This document shows, piece after piece, positions 43,585-52,268 of a DNA stretch of 64,000 nt; within the stretch, counting starts at the first letter, position 1, and every line of letters starts with the position of its first letter. The translations under genes and the position numbers were made by a program. Source of the stretch: Paenibacillus phytorum (GTDB lineage: Bacteria > Bacillota > Bacilli > Paenibacillales > NBRC-103111); contig NZ_WHOA01000257.1 of assembly GCF_013141715.1 (NCBI RefSeq), positions 60,689 through 124,688 of the forward strand, given 5' to 3'. The notes below the pieces were generated by a model. It saw nothing but the letters and a program-made list of their open reading frames with translations. It was not told where the DNA came from and made no database searches.

Positions 43585-44412
43585 ATGGAACTGTGGTATA
43601 CAGAGAAACAAACCGATAGCTTCGGCATTACAGCAAAAGTAAAAGAGACATACGTTAGAGAACAAACGGACTTCCAAGACCTTTCGATGATCGAAACCGA
43701 AGAATGGGGAACAATGCTTACCCTGGACGGTATGGTTATGACAACAGTTAGAGACGAATTCGTCTATCATGAAATGGTTGCGCACCCTGCGCTTGTTACC
43801 CACCCGAACCCAGAGTACGTGCTTGTAGTAGGCGGCGGCGACGGCGGAGTAATTCGTGAAATCATGAAGCACCCGAAAGTGAAAAAGGCTGTTCTTGTTG
43901 ATATCGACGGCAAAGTAATTGAGTACTCCAAAAAGTACCTGCCAACCATTGCCGGCGAACTGGACAACCCACGTGTAGAAGTTATTGTTAACGATGGCTA
44001 CATGCACATTCACGATCACAAAAACACCTACGACGTTATCATGGTCGATTCCACTGAACCTGTTGGTCCAGCTGTTGAGCTGTTCTCCAAAGGCTTCTAC
44101 CAAGGTATCTTTGATGCGTTAAAAGAAGACGGTATCTTCGTTGCACAAACGGATAACCCTTGGTTCAAAGCAGACCTGATCCAAACGGTTAACCGTGATG
44201 TCAAAGAAATCTTCCCAATCGTACGTGTGTACAGCGCGAACATTCCTACGTACCCTAGCGGTCTCTGGACCTTCACAATGGGCAGCAAAAAGCACGATCC
44301 ACTGCAAGTTGAGGAATCAGCAATCCCAGAATTCCCAACGAAGTACTACACACCACGCCTACATAGAGCGGCATTTGTACTGCCTAAATTTGTTGAAGAC
44401 CTGATTAAATAA
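43585..44412 (+). CDS. speE: Spermidine synthase
   Basis: 275 residues, the usual length. Motif I region VVGGGDGGVIREI near 85, VDIDGKVIEYSKKYLP, and VDSTEPVGPA with the catalytic Asp near 155. It transfers aminopropyl from decarboxylated SAM to putrescine. Start ATG 43585 with GAAGG 8 nt upstream; it fits the N-terminus of B. subtilis SpeE (ELWYTEKQT). The longer frame to 43537 is not coding. Here speB does not follow, unlike in B. subtilis. Confidence 0.96.
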   Translation: MELWYTEKQTDSFGITAKVKETYVREQTDFQDLSMIETEEWGTMLTLDGMVMTTVRDEFVYHEMVAHPALVTHPNPEYVLVVGGGDGGVIREIMKHPKVKKAVLVDIDGKVIEYSKKYLPTIAGELDNPRVEVIVNDGYMHIHDHKNTYDVIMVDSTEPVGPAVELFSKGFYQGIFDALKEDGIFVAQTDNPWFKADLIQTVNRDVKEIFPIVRVYSANIPTYPSGLWTFTMGSKKHDPLQVEESAIPEFPTKYYTPRLHRAAFVLPKFVEDLIK

Positions 44413-44420
44413 TGAAATTG

Positions 44421-44468
44421 AACCGCCGGTTGTTTCTGTGCTTGTCACGGGAACGCTGGCGGTTTTTG
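44421..44468 (+). terminator. Terminator of speE
   Basis: AACCGCC / GGCGGTT stem with inner TGTGC / GTCACG pairing and a T-run, 9 bp past the stop. Confidence 0.8.
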
Positions 44469-44637
44469 TTTTGGTGGCTTGTGTTGTACACAAATCGACA
44501 CGACGATAACCCTGCTATGTACGCTGATCTCCCGTAATACATTGAATTTAGCGAACCTTTCATATAAACTAATACCTAACTTGCCTTATCTGACATAAGG
44601 TGCAAACAGGTACTGCAGAATAGGAGAATGACGGACC

Positions 44638-45048
44638 ATGACGGCTAAGCAACGCGTGCGGATCCGAATTGAAAGTCGAAGCGGGAGCGAGACAACCGTG
44701 CAGAAAGCACGAGGGGATCTTTATCGTAAAGGCAATCACACGTACATCCGCTATGAAGAAGAGCCGAACGAACTTGGACGAACAGTGACGCTCATTAAGC
44801 TGGAAGATAATCAAATACGAATCGTCCGCCAAGGAGACGTGCAAGCAGAGCAAACATTTCTACCCGGCGAGAAGAGGATTGGCTTTTATCAAACACCTCA
44901 AGGTAGATTGGAACTCGAAATCGAAACACATGAGCTAACCTCGGAAGCCGTACATGGCATTGGTATTACAAGGTGGAGCTATGATTTATATGCATCAGGC
45001 ACTCATGCGGGAACATACAGGATTAAGTTGTTAATTCAGGAGGAGTAA
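44638..45048 (+). CDS. ywiB: DUF1934 β-barrel protein (YwiB)
   Basis: 136 residues with alternating β-strands (VRIRIESRSGSETTVQKARGD, YRIKLLIQEE at the end): the DUF1934/YwiB calycin-like barrel. Function unknown. ATAGGAG precedes ATG 44638. It lies 5 bp before argS, the same order as in B. subtilis, so they share one transcript. Confidence 0.9.
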   Translation: MTAKQRVRIRIESRSGSETTVQKARGDLYRKGNHTYIRYEEEPNELGRTVTLIKLEDNQIRIVRQGDVQAEQTFLPGEKRIGFYQTPQGRLELEIETHELTSEAVHGIGITRWSYDLYASGTHAGTYRIKLLIQEE

Positions 45049-45053
45049 GACGA

Positions 45054-46727
45054 ATGGATGTACTAAACGAAGTCAAAGCCATAGTTAAACAAGCCATTAT
45101 AGAAGCAGTTACAGCTGCAGGCATCGTGGACGCGGCGCAAATACCGGAGATTATTCTAGAAGTCCCGAAAGAGAAGACGCATGGGGATTTCGCAACGAAT
45201 ATCGCGATGCAGCTGACCCGAATTGCTAAGCAGAACCCAAGACAAATTGCCGAGCAAATTATCGCTAACCTGCAAAAGGATAAAGCCAATATCGCAGAAG
45301 CGGAAATTGCGGGTCCTGGTTTTATTAATTTTAAAATGAACAAAGTGTACCTATATCCCGTTATCGCTAATGTGCTGAATCAAGGTGAGCGGTACGGTGC
45401 GACGAACGTCGGTCAAGGGCTTAAAGTGCAAGTGGAATTCGTAAGTGCGAATCCAACGGGTTCTTTGCATTTGGGACATGCTCGTGGAGCGGCAGTGGGG
45501 GATGTGCTGTGCAACGTGCTTGATCTGGCTGGATATGACGTATCCCGAGAGTATTACATCAATGATGCTGGTAACCAAGTGGTCAATTTGGCCAAATCGA
45601 TCGAAGCCCGCTATCTGCAGGCGCTCGGACAAGAAGCAGAGATGCCGGAAGACGGGTACTTTGGTGAAGATATCAAAGGCTTTGCCGCGGATCTTGCTGC
45701 TGAAGAGGGAGAGCGCCTTCTCAGCTTGCCAGAAGATGAGCGTCGTGCCTATTTCCGTACCTATGGTTTGAAAAAAGAACTCGACAAAATCAAACGCGAT
45801 TTGGGTCGCTTTGGTGTTCATTTCGACAATTGGTTCTCCGAAACGTCGATTTATGAAAATAACCTCATTCCACCCGTTCTCCAAGAGCTGCGGGATAATG
45901 GACACATATATGAAGAAGAAGGCGCGACTTGGCTAAATACAACACCACTGGGTGACGACAAGAATCGCGTTCTGATTAAGAATGACGGGTCCTTTACTTA
46001 CCTTACTCCCGATATTGCCTACCATCGCAATAAATTTGGGCGCGGCTTTGAGCGTTTGATTAATATTTGGGGCGCGGATCATCATGGCTACATCCCACGG
46101 ATGAAAGCAGCTATGACAGCGCTTGGTTTTGAATCGGATCGCCTCGTTGTGCTAATTGCCCAAATGGTGAGCCTTTTCCAAAATGGGGAAAAGGTAAAAA
46201 TGTCCAAACGGACTGGCAAAGCAGTCACGATGGAGGATCTCATGGACGAAGTCGGCGTAGACCCGATTCGTTATTTCTTCGCGATGCGCAGCATGGACTC
46301 GCATTTGGACTTTGACATGGACTTGGCGGTTTCTCAGTCAAATGAGAACCCTGTGTTCTATGTGCAGTACGCACATGCACGGATTTGCAGCATCTTCCGT
46401 CAAGCGGAAGAGCAGAATATCCAGGTGCTGCCGCTGGAGCAGGTAGACCTTAGCCAACTTACGTCGGAAGCTGAGTTCGACTTGCTGCGCAAGATGGGCG
46501 AGCTTCCGGAGGAAATCGCCATTGCGGCCGATCAATATGCGCCGCATCGGCTTATCCGCTATGTCTATGAACTGGCAAGCCAGTTCCATAGCTATTACAG
46601 AGGCCACTATGTCATCACGGATGATGCGGCCTTGACCCAGGCACGCCTCGCTTTGCTCGGCGCGCTTCGCATTACCTTAGCCAACACGCTTCGCGTAGTT
46701 GGCGTATCCGCCCCAGAGCGGATGTAA
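45054..46727 (+). CDS. argS: Arginine-tRNA ligase
   Basis: 557 residues, class I synthetase. N-terminal ArgRS Add-1 domain (1-85), HIGH motif variant HLGHARGA near 138, KMSKS variant KMSKRTG near 382, and a C-terminal DALR anticodon-binding domain. It charges tRNA-Arg. CAGGAGGAG precedes ATG 45054. No T-box was seen before ywiB or argS. Overlaps none; terminated at 46746. Confidence 0.97.
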   Translation: MDVLNEVKAIVKQAIIEAVTAAGIVDAAQIPEIILEVPKEKTHGDFATNIAMQLTRIAKQNPRQIAEQIIANLQKDKANIAEAEIAGPGFINFKMNKVYLYPVIANVLNQGERYGATNVGQGLKVQVEFVSANPTGSLHLGHARGAAVGDVLCNVLDLAGYDVSREYYINDAGNQVVNLAKSIEARYLQALGQEAEMPEDGYFGEDIKGFAADLAAEEGERLLSLPEDERRAYFRTYGLKKELDKIKRDLGRFGVHFDNWFSETSIYENNLIPPVLQELRDNGHIYEEEGATWLNTTPLGDDKNRVLIKNDGSFTYLTPDIAYHRNKFGRGFERLINIWGADHHGYIPRMKAAMTALGFESDRLVVLIAQMVSLFQNGEKVKMSKRTGKAVTMEDLMDEVGVDPIRYFFAMRSMDSHLDFDMDLAVSQSNENPVFYVQYAHARICSIFRQAEEQNIQVLPLEQVDLSQLTSEAEFDLLRKMGELPEEIAIAADQYAPHRLIRYVYELASQFHSYYRGHYVITDDAALTQARLALLGALRITLANTLRVVGVSAPERM

Positions 46728-46745
46728 CATCCGCTCCACAAAACC

Positions 46746-46796
46746 GAAGGGACGATCCCCATGTCTACGCAGACATGAGAGATCGTCCCTTTTTTA
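46746..46796 (+). terminator. Terminator of ywiB-argS
   Basis: AAGGGACGATC / GATCGTCCCTT with an inner stem ATGTCT / AGACAT and six T. Confidence 0.9.
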
Positions 46797-46801
46797 ATAC
46801 C

Positions 46802-46878
46802 AGAAGTATAAGTCAGGTGGACTTAACTTGTGGTGCATCTACTTTGACAAACGTTTCGCACCACGAAGACGGTTATCC
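46802..46878 (+). repeat. Dispersed hairpin repeat family 2, copy 2 (diverged)
   Basis: Keeps AGAAGTATAAGT, GCATCTACTTTGACAAACG and GACGGTTATCC; the inner CGTCC/GGACG dyad is replaced by CGCACCACG. It starts 6 bp after the argS terminator. Confidence 0.6.
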
Positions 46879-46967
46879 TGCCATTTTAAAGTGTGAGATC
46901 TTTACGGTGTAATGCAATCCTAGCGCATTTTTTTAGTTAGGACCTTTATTCCTGGCATGCGAGTGGG

Positions 46968-47151
46968 ATTGTTGTAAAACGTACAACAATTTCCCTTGTA
47001 TTTCGCTTCAAGCAGAGAAATGTTGTATTCCGTGCAACAAAATAGCAGTATTTCATCCAAATTGGCCATTTCTGGGCGAAAATGTTGTATTTTGTGCAAT
47101 ATTCGCAGGAATATCGGAGATTAACCTGACTAAAGTTGTACTTTGTACAAC
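46968..47151. repeat. Array of four GTTGTA...TACAAC hairpins
   Basis: Dyads at 46968-46990 (ATTGTTGTA-5-TACAACAAT, perfect), 47021-47037, 47083-47099 and 47135-47151, centres 51-61 bp apart. Each is TGTTGTA-N5-TGCAACA or a variant. The spacers also share words (TATTTCGC/TATTTCAT, AGCAGAGAAA). It lies in the 713-bp gene-free stretch between argS and the S8 peptidase gene. 46879-46967 shows nothing further. Confidence 0.8.
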
Positions 47152-47269
47152 TTCTACACCAACCGCCAAAAGCGCCGGCAGGTTCCGCCTATCGCTCTTG
47201 CTTCCGCGGTTGCCTTGCCTGTGCTCACTCATCCGCGATTGCACGGCTCCGTCCTTCGCTCTGGCAGTT

Positions 47270-47389
47270 GCTCTCGCTCTGTGCTCTCTCGCTCTGAGCT
47301 CTCGCTCTGAGCTCTCGCTCTGTGCTCTCTCGCTCTGAGCTCTCGCTCTGTGCTCTCTCGCTCTGAGCTCTCGCTCTTGCTCTCTCATT
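47270..47389. repeat. GCTCTC-type minisatellite
   Basis: About nine imperfect units alternating between GCTCTGAGCTCTC (13 bp) and GCTCTGTGCTCTCTC (15 bp). All reading frames through it code only for simple strings (Ser-Glu-Arg-Ala or similar), so no gene is called. Confidence 0.9.
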
Positions 47390-47440
47390 CGCTCTTCGCT
47401 TTCGCCCCTGCTCCAACCACAGCCCAAGCATCCACCCGCC

Positions 47441-48601
47441 TCAGCCCTGCCGCGCCGCCCGGATCGCCTGCCGTGCGTTCAAATACCCGGGCTTCCAACG
47501 CGTAGTCCCTCGCTTGTTAAGGCCAATCGCGCAGCGGCGCAGCGCACTTTTAATCTGCAGCGGCGACATCGGCTTGATCGATAACATCAAGGCGATGACG
47601 CCGCTGACATGGGCAGTGGCCATCGAAGTGCCACTTAGCTCGTTGTATTTGCCGTTAAGCCAGGACGAGTAGACCCGTTCGCCTGGTGCGTAGATATCAA
47701 TTTGCTTCCCTCGGTTGCTGAAGGGAGCGATTTTGCCTAACCGAGTTGTGGCTCCAACGGAGACGACCTGGGGGAAACGGGCGGGGTAATCGACCGATTT
47801 CTTTTTGCCGTCATTGCCAGATGAAGCTACGATGACTTTACCTCTGTAATACGCGTTCATGACAGCTTGCTCGAGAGAACGGTTGTATGATTTCATACCG
47901 AAACTCATATTGATAATATCGAGGTCGTTATGAACGCACCAATCGATACCGGCAATAATGTCCGAGACATAAGCGCTTCCAGCGTGGTCAAATGCTTTAA
48001 CCGGATGAACGATGGCTCTTGGAGCAACACCGACAATCCCAGAATGGCGGCCAGCTGCCGCGATGGTTCCGGCGATATGTGTGCCATGTCCATTGTCATC
48101 ATAGGGCAGCATGCTGCGGTTTAATAAATTGATGCCCCGTGAGATCGAATTGCGTAAGTCAGGATGATTGTAATCGATTCCGGTATCGATGACCCCGATC
48201 CGAATGTTCTGACCTACCGATTTGTTCCAGACTTCAGGTGCGCCTACTTGATCGATGCCCCAAGGTATCGTGTGATAGCCCGATATATTGCTTGATCGTC
48301 TGGAGGTAGTTTTGTTGCCCATCGCTTGATGAACAGTTATCTTGGTATCCTCTACGATGTTCGGCGCACCGGGGATACCTCTGAGCTTGGTATCGGGACG
48401 AAGCGTGCAGGAGAAGGCGTGAATGATACTAAGATCGCGGACCTTGGAAAGATTTACGAACTGAGACTTCATCCGTTTCAGTGCTGATTTGCATGCGTAG
48501 TAGTCCCTAGCCGATGAGAAATGGATGAGATGCTTCTTGCCAGAATGCTTGGTGAGACCGATTTCCTCATGAAGCAAATGAAGAAAGGTGGCTATATCCA
48601 T
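47441..48601 (-). CDS. S8 (subtilisin) family serine peptidase
   Basis: 386 residues. The N-terminal 110 residues look like an I9-type prodomain without signal peptide. The catalytic domain has Asp in IGVIDTGIDYNHPDL near 143, His in GHGTHIAGTIA near 175 and Ser in GTSMATAHVSG near 335. Lack of a secretion signal suggests an intracellular or unconventionally exported peptidase. GGGGGG precedes ATG 48601. It stands alone, on the opposite strand to the conserved block. Confidence 0.92.
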   Translation of the reverse strand: MDIATFLHLLHEEIGLTKHSGKKHLIHFSSARDYYACKSALKRMKSQFVNLSKVRDLSIIHAFSCTLRPDTKLRGIPGAPNIVEDTKITVHQAMGNKTTSRRSSNISGYHTIPWGIDQVGAPEVWNKSVGQNIRIGVIDTGIDYNHPDLRNSISRGINLLNRSMLPYDDNGHGTHIAGTIAAAGRHSGIVGVAPRAIVHPVKAFDHAGSAYVSDIIAGIDWCVHNDLDIINMSFGMKSYNRSLEQAVMNAYYRGKVIVASSGNDGKKKSVDYPARFPQVVSVGATTRLGKIAPFSNRGKQIDIYAPGERVYSSWLNGKYNELSGTSMATAHVSGVIALMLSIKPMSPLQIKSALRRCAIGLNKRGTTRWKPGYLNARQAIRAARQG

Positions 48602-49119
48602 CGTGCCATCCCCCCATGACAGCTTAGAATCGAATCTCCCCTATCATATGTACAGGTCACCCCGTATGACCGTGTCATTGTCTCTACAGAAATAAATGGG
48701 TGCGAAGCCGTGTCAGATGCGTAGGTTTTACATAGGATAAATAGAGAGGCGCGGGCAGGAGTGTCTCTTTCTCAGGTAGTGGAAACGGCTGTGATTCATT
48801 CACACCGCTTCCTTAGGATACAGTCGCAAGCGGAGGGGGACCTTCGCTTGTATTCATTTTAGGGGGAACGCTTTCTTCCCTGCGAAGGGGTGTAAAGGCA
48901 TCTGCTCGAAAGGTTTCTAAGCTGAAACGAAAGTATAAATTTTAACTCTTGCTCCGCATCAAACTTGACTAACAAGTCCGTCCTCAGGACGATGGAAATA
49001 GTTTATCATTTGGGATAGTTGCATTTTTAGAAAAAATAGGTTTTACTTAATGAAGATATTGGATAAGGTAGATAGAAGAACTGAAGAAGACGATCACGAT
49101 CGAAAAGGATGTGCCTTAG
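48602..49119. other. Gene-free stretch with hairpins before rpoE
   Basis: No coding frame is supported. Two adjacent hairpins lie at 48781-48812 (GGAA.CGG.TGTG / CACACCG.TTCC) and 48827-48850 (CAAGCG.AGG-4-CCT.CGCTTG). A copy of the dispersed repeat (48929-49008) follows. Promoters of rpoE and of the peptidase must lie here but I see no clear hexamers. Confidence 0.5.
48929..49008 (+). repeat. Dispersed hairpin repeat family 2, copy 3
   Basis: GAAAGTATAAATTTTAACT, TTGCTCCGCATC, CTTGACTAACA, then the dyad CGTCC-TCA-GGACG and AGTTTATC. Same order as copies 1 and 4; it stands upstream of rpoE. Confidence 0.72.
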
Positions 49120-49701
49120 ATGAGTAGCGAATACACACTCAAAATCACCACAGAGCAAGCGCGCGAAATGCCCATGGTGGATTTGGCGTTTGAATTACTG
49201 AAGTCGGCGAATACGCCGTTTTACTATCGTGACCTGATGGCTGAAATTGCTAAAATAAAAGGGCTGTCCGAGCAGCATGTTATGCAAGTGATTGCCCAAC
49301 TATATACGGAAATCAACATCGATGGACGTTTTGCTTGCGTGGGTACGAACCTATGGGGTTTGAAACGCTGGTATCCTGTCGAGAAATCAGACGATGCGGT
49401 TGGTAACGCGAAGCGTCCAAGAATCATTAACGACGAAGATGACGATCTGGATGAAGACATCTACGCAGAAGAAGAAGATACATACGCAGAAGAAGATGAG
49501 TACGATACATTTGGTACCGAAACCGAAGAGGAAGAAGCGGAAGAGGATACTGAATTCTTCGAAGATGAAGAGATCGAAGAGGATCTTGGTGAAGCGGGTA
49601 TTGAAGAAACAGACGAAGATAGTGAAGACGATTTAGATGAGGATTCCGATGAGGAAGACGAAGAAGACGATTTGGATGAAGAGGCTGAAGACGACAAATA
49701 A
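49120..49701 (+). CDS. rpoE: RNA polymerase delta subunit
   Basis: 193 residues. The structured N-terminal HARE-type domain (residues 10-90; MVDLAFELLKSANTPFYYRDLMAEI, GRFACVGTNLWGLKRWYP) and a disordered C-terminus made almost only of Asp and Glu are typical of RpoE. It loosens nucleic-acid binding by RNA polymerase and aids recycling. AAAAGGATG precedes ATG 49120. pyrG follows, as in B. subtilis. Confidence 0.96.
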   Translation: MSSEYTLKITTEQAREMPMVDLAFELLKSANTPFYYRDLMAEIAKIKGLSEQHVMQVIAQLYTEINIDGRFACVGTNLWGLKRWYPVEKSDDAVGNAKRPRIINDEDDDLDEDIYAEEEDTYAEEDEYDTFGTETEEEEAEEDTEFFEDEEIEEDLGEAGIEETDEDSEDDLDEDSDEEDEEDDLDEEAEDDK

Positions 49702-49782
49702 CTTGTCTTGACAGCCCCTATCTGTTCAGAGTAAACTATTGCATGGGCTTTAAAAGAATCTTAACATTTCGCTCAAGCGTTC

Positions 49783-49820
49783 AAAAAGTGCCCCGTCACT
49801 ACGGGTGTCACTTTTTTTGT
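49783..49820 (+). terminator. Terminator of rpoE
   Basis: AAAAAGTG-C-CCCGT / ACGGG-TGT-CACTTTTTT stem; the T-rich GTGTTTTTT words after it (to 49848) form a short slippage-prone tract. Confidence 0.85.
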
Positions 49821-49865
49821 TTTTTTTGTGTTTTTTTTGTGTTTTTTCACTTTATTTTCATGAAA

Positions 49866-49945
49866 AGCCTTATTTAGCAGAAGCTAATGCTTACAAAGTC
49901 ATTCTTCTGGCAAAAGATAAGCTTATGCCTTACGACGTAAGTTTC
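49866..49945 (+). repeat. pyrG leader with two inverted, degenerate copies of the 41-bp repeat word
   Basis: On the minus strand AAACTTACGTCGTAAGGCAT (49923-49942 region) and GACTTTGTAAGCAT (49887-49900 region) resemble AAAACTTACTTCGTAAGCAT of the array at 37497. The similarity was judged by eye. No pyrG-type attenuator hairpin with a GGGC start was recognised. Confidence 0.4.
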
Positions 49946-49987
49946 TTATATTACAAAACCATACTAAAACTCTAGGAGGCGTACATA

Positions 49988-51589
49988 GTGACAAAATACA
50001 TTTTCGTTACGGGAGGCGTAGTTTCATCCCTTGGCAAAGGAATTACAGCAGCGTCCTTAGGGAGATTGCTCAAAAACAGAGGTTTGAAAGTTACCATTCA
50101 AAAGTTTGACCCGTACATTAACGTGGATCCGGGAACTATGAGTCCTTACCAGCACGGTGAAGTGTTCGTAACCGACGATGGGGCAGAAACGGATTTGGAC
50201 TTAGGTCATTATGAGCGTTTTATTGATATTAACCTTTCCAAAAGTTCCAACGTAACCTCAGGTAAAGTATACTCCTCCGTCATTACCAAAGAGCGTAGAG
50301 GCGAATATCTGGGTGGTACGGTACAAGTTATCCCGCACATTACGAATGAAATCAAAGAACGTGTGATTCGCGCTGGTCGTGAAGCTGGGTCCGATGTCGT
50401 AATTACCGAAATTGGTGGTACGGTAGGAGATATCGAAAGCTTGCCGTTCCTGGAAGCTATTCGTCAAATGAAAAATGATATTGGCCGCGAGAATGTCATG
50501 TATATTCACGTTACGCTGATTCCTTATATTAAAGCAGCTGGTGAAGTGAAAACGAAACCTACACAGCATAGTGTAAAAGAACTACGTGGTCTAGGGATTC
50601 AGCCTCACGTTATCGTTTGCCGTACGGAGCATTCCCTAACGGAAGATATGAAACGTAAGTTAGCTTTATTCTGTGATATCGATCCTGCAGCTGTTATTGA
50701 GTGTAAGGATGCAGAAACTTTATACGAAGTTCCGATGATGCTTCGCGAGCAAGGGCTTGACGATTATGTGGTTAATCACCTGAAACTACGGACAAACGAG
50801 CCGGACATGAAGGAATGGGAAAGCCTTGTTCGTAAAGTTAAATCATTGACGAAGAAGACAGAAATTGCGATCGTTGGGAAATACGTTGCGCTGCATGACG
50901 CTTACCTAAGTATTGTTGAAGCACTAGGTCATGCCGGCATCGATAATGACTCCGAAATTAATATCCGTTGGGTGAATGCAGAAGAAATTTTTGAGCATAA
51001 TGTCCATCAGCTTCTTTCAGGTGTTCAAGGTATTCTTGTACCTGGTGGATTCGGTGATCGCGGTATTGAAGGTAAAGTGGAAGCGATCCGCTATGCCCGT
51101 GAAAAGGAAATTCCGTTCTTTGGGATTTGTTTGGGTATGCAAGTTGCTGTCATTGAATATGCCCGTTCCGTTACAGGCTTGGATGGTGCGAACAGCTCTG
51201 AGATTAATCCTACAACAGCTTATCCGGTTATCGATCTACTGCCAGAGCAGAAGGATATCGAGAATTTAGGCGGTACAATGCGTCTTGGTTTATATCCTTG
51301 TAAGGTTGTTCCGGGCTCTCTTGCTGAACAGTGTTACAATGATGAGCTTATCTATGAGAGACATCGTCACCGGTATGAGTTTAACAATGAATACCGCGAA
51401 TTGATTGAATCTGCTGGTTTGCGCATTTCCGGTACGTCACCGGACGGTCGTTTGGTTGAGATGGTCGAGCTTCCAGGTCACCCTTGGTTCCTTGCTGTTC
51501 AATTCCATCCGGAATTTACATCGCGTCCGAATCGTCCGCAGCCGCTTTTCCGTGAATTCGTGAAAGCCGCTCAGTTGATCGCTCGTTAA
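49988..51589 (+). CDS. pyrG: CTP synthase
   Basis: 533 residues. Synthetase domain starting KYIFVTGGVVSSLGKGITAA with the ATP-binding SLGKG, and a C-terminal class I glutamine amidotransferase domain with Cys in PFFGICLGMQ near 380 and His/Glu in VQFHPEF near 512. It makes CTP from UTP, ATP and glutamine. Start is GTG 49988 with CTAGGAGG upstream. Confidence 0.97.
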   Translation: MTKYIFVTGGVVSSLGKGITAASLGRLLKNRGLKVTIQKFDPYINVDPGTMSPYQHGEVFVTDDGAETDLDLGHYERFIDINLSKSSNVTSGKVYSSVITKERRGEYLGGTVQVIPHITNEIKERVIRAGREAGSDVVITEIGGTVGDIESLPFLEAIRQMKNDIGRENVMYIHVTLIPYIKAAGEVKTKPTQHSVKELRGLGIQPHVIVCRTEHSLTEDMKRKLALFCDIDPAAVIECKDAETLYEVPMMLREQGLDDYVVNHLKLRTNEPDMKEWESLVRKVKSLTKKTEIAIVGKYVALHDAYLSIVEALGHAGIDNDSEINIRWVNAEEIFEHNVHQLLSGVQGILVPGGFGDRGIEGKVEAIRYAREKEIPFFGICLGMQVAVIEYARSVTGLDGANSSEINPTTAYPVIDLLPEQKDIENLGGTMRLGLYPCKVVPGSLAEQCYNDELIYERHRHRYEFNNEYRELIESAGLRISGTSPDGRLVEMVELPGHPWFLAVQFHPEFTSRPNRPQPLFREFVKAAQLIAR

Positions 51590-51661
51590 TTCTTGCTATA
51601 ACGGTTGTCCCTCCAGATAACCAACTTATTTGTAAAACTTTTCAATTAGTTTTGTCCCTCA

Positions 51662-51690
51662 GAAGGAAATCGAAAATGAATAGCGAATAA
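51662..51690 (+). promoter_or_regulatory. Sigma-H promoter of spo0F
   Basis: GAAGGAAAT (51662-51670), 11-bp spacer, AGCGAATAA (51682-51690): both boxes match the sigma-H consensus RNAGGAWWW / RNNGAATWW. B. subtilis spo0F is also read from a sigma-H promoter at sporulation start. Confidence 0.85.
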
Positions 51691-51746
51691 CTTTAGAAAC
51701 ATATACATGGGAGTTTGTTATTCGTTTTCGGGAGGGAAATAGGCTG

Positions 51747-52139
51747 ATGAAGAAAAAGGTATTGATTGTCGACGATCAAAATGGAATTCGCGTACTACTC
51801 ATGGAGGTATTTAGTAACGAAGGGTACGATACCTATCAGGCTTCGAATGGCAAGTTGGCCTTGGAAATCGTGAAAAATTCTTCGCCTGATCTTATACTAC
51901 TGGATATGAAAATTCCTGGTATGGATGGTCTGGATATTTTGAAACATGTTAAAGCCATTGATGCATCAATCAAAGTCATTATGATGACAGCTTATGGCGA
52001 GCTCGATATGATTAAAGAAGCAACGGATTTGGGTGCGATTATGCACTTTACGAAGCCTTTTGATATTGATGAATTACGTATGGCGGTTAATATGCAGCTT
52101 AATAATGAATCAAGCAGCGGTTTTGCAGTGGGATCCTAG
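51747..52139 (+). CDS. spo0F: Sporulation phosphorelay response regulator Spo0F
   Basis: 130 residues, receiver domain only. Acidic pocket DD in VLIVDDQNG (10-11), phospho-acceptor Asp in LILLDMKIPGMDG (near 54), Thr/Ser position in VIMMTAYGE (near 82) and Lys in HFTKPFDIDE (near 104). It accepts phosphate from sporulation kinases and passes it to Spo0B. GGGAGG precedes ATG 51747. The kinase at 58768 may feed it. Confidence 0.96.
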   Translation: MKKKVLIVDDQNGIRVLLMEVFSNEGYDTYQASNGKLALEIVKNSSPDLILLDMKIPGMDGLDILKHVKAIDASIKVIMMTAYGELDMIKEATDLGAIMHFTKPFDIDELRMAVNMQLNNESSSGFAVGS

Positions 52140-52178
52140 TCATAGGGTCTTTTTTGTTGCCAAAAACCGAGGGCTTGG

Positions 52179-52207
52179 TTATCATTTGAAAATTTATGTG
52201 CTATAAT
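52179..52207 (+). promoter_or_regulatory. Promoter of fba
   Basis: TATAAT (52202-52207) preceded by TGC (extended -10) and a weak -35 TTATCA at 17 bp. A probable spo0F terminator (GATCC / GGGTC then TTTTTT, 52132-52156) lies before it. Confidence 0.6.
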
Positions 52208-52268
52208 AACTCAGGTATGACAAAGAGCGGTATGCGCATCTACTATAGGTTCTAGGAGGAAGAGAAAC

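Noticed and set aside
43540..44103. 187-residue frame antisense to speE
   Set aside because: No ribosome site and His/Val/Phe-rich composition typical of an antisense shadow.
46968..47151. Possible CRISPR array
   Set aside because: Repeats are short, imperfect palindromes, spacers share sequence with each other, only four units are seen and no cas gene is present.
47053..47431. Open frames encoding Ser-Glu-Arg-Ala-Gln repeats
   Set aside because: Products of the GCTCTC minisatellite; no credible start or conserved part.
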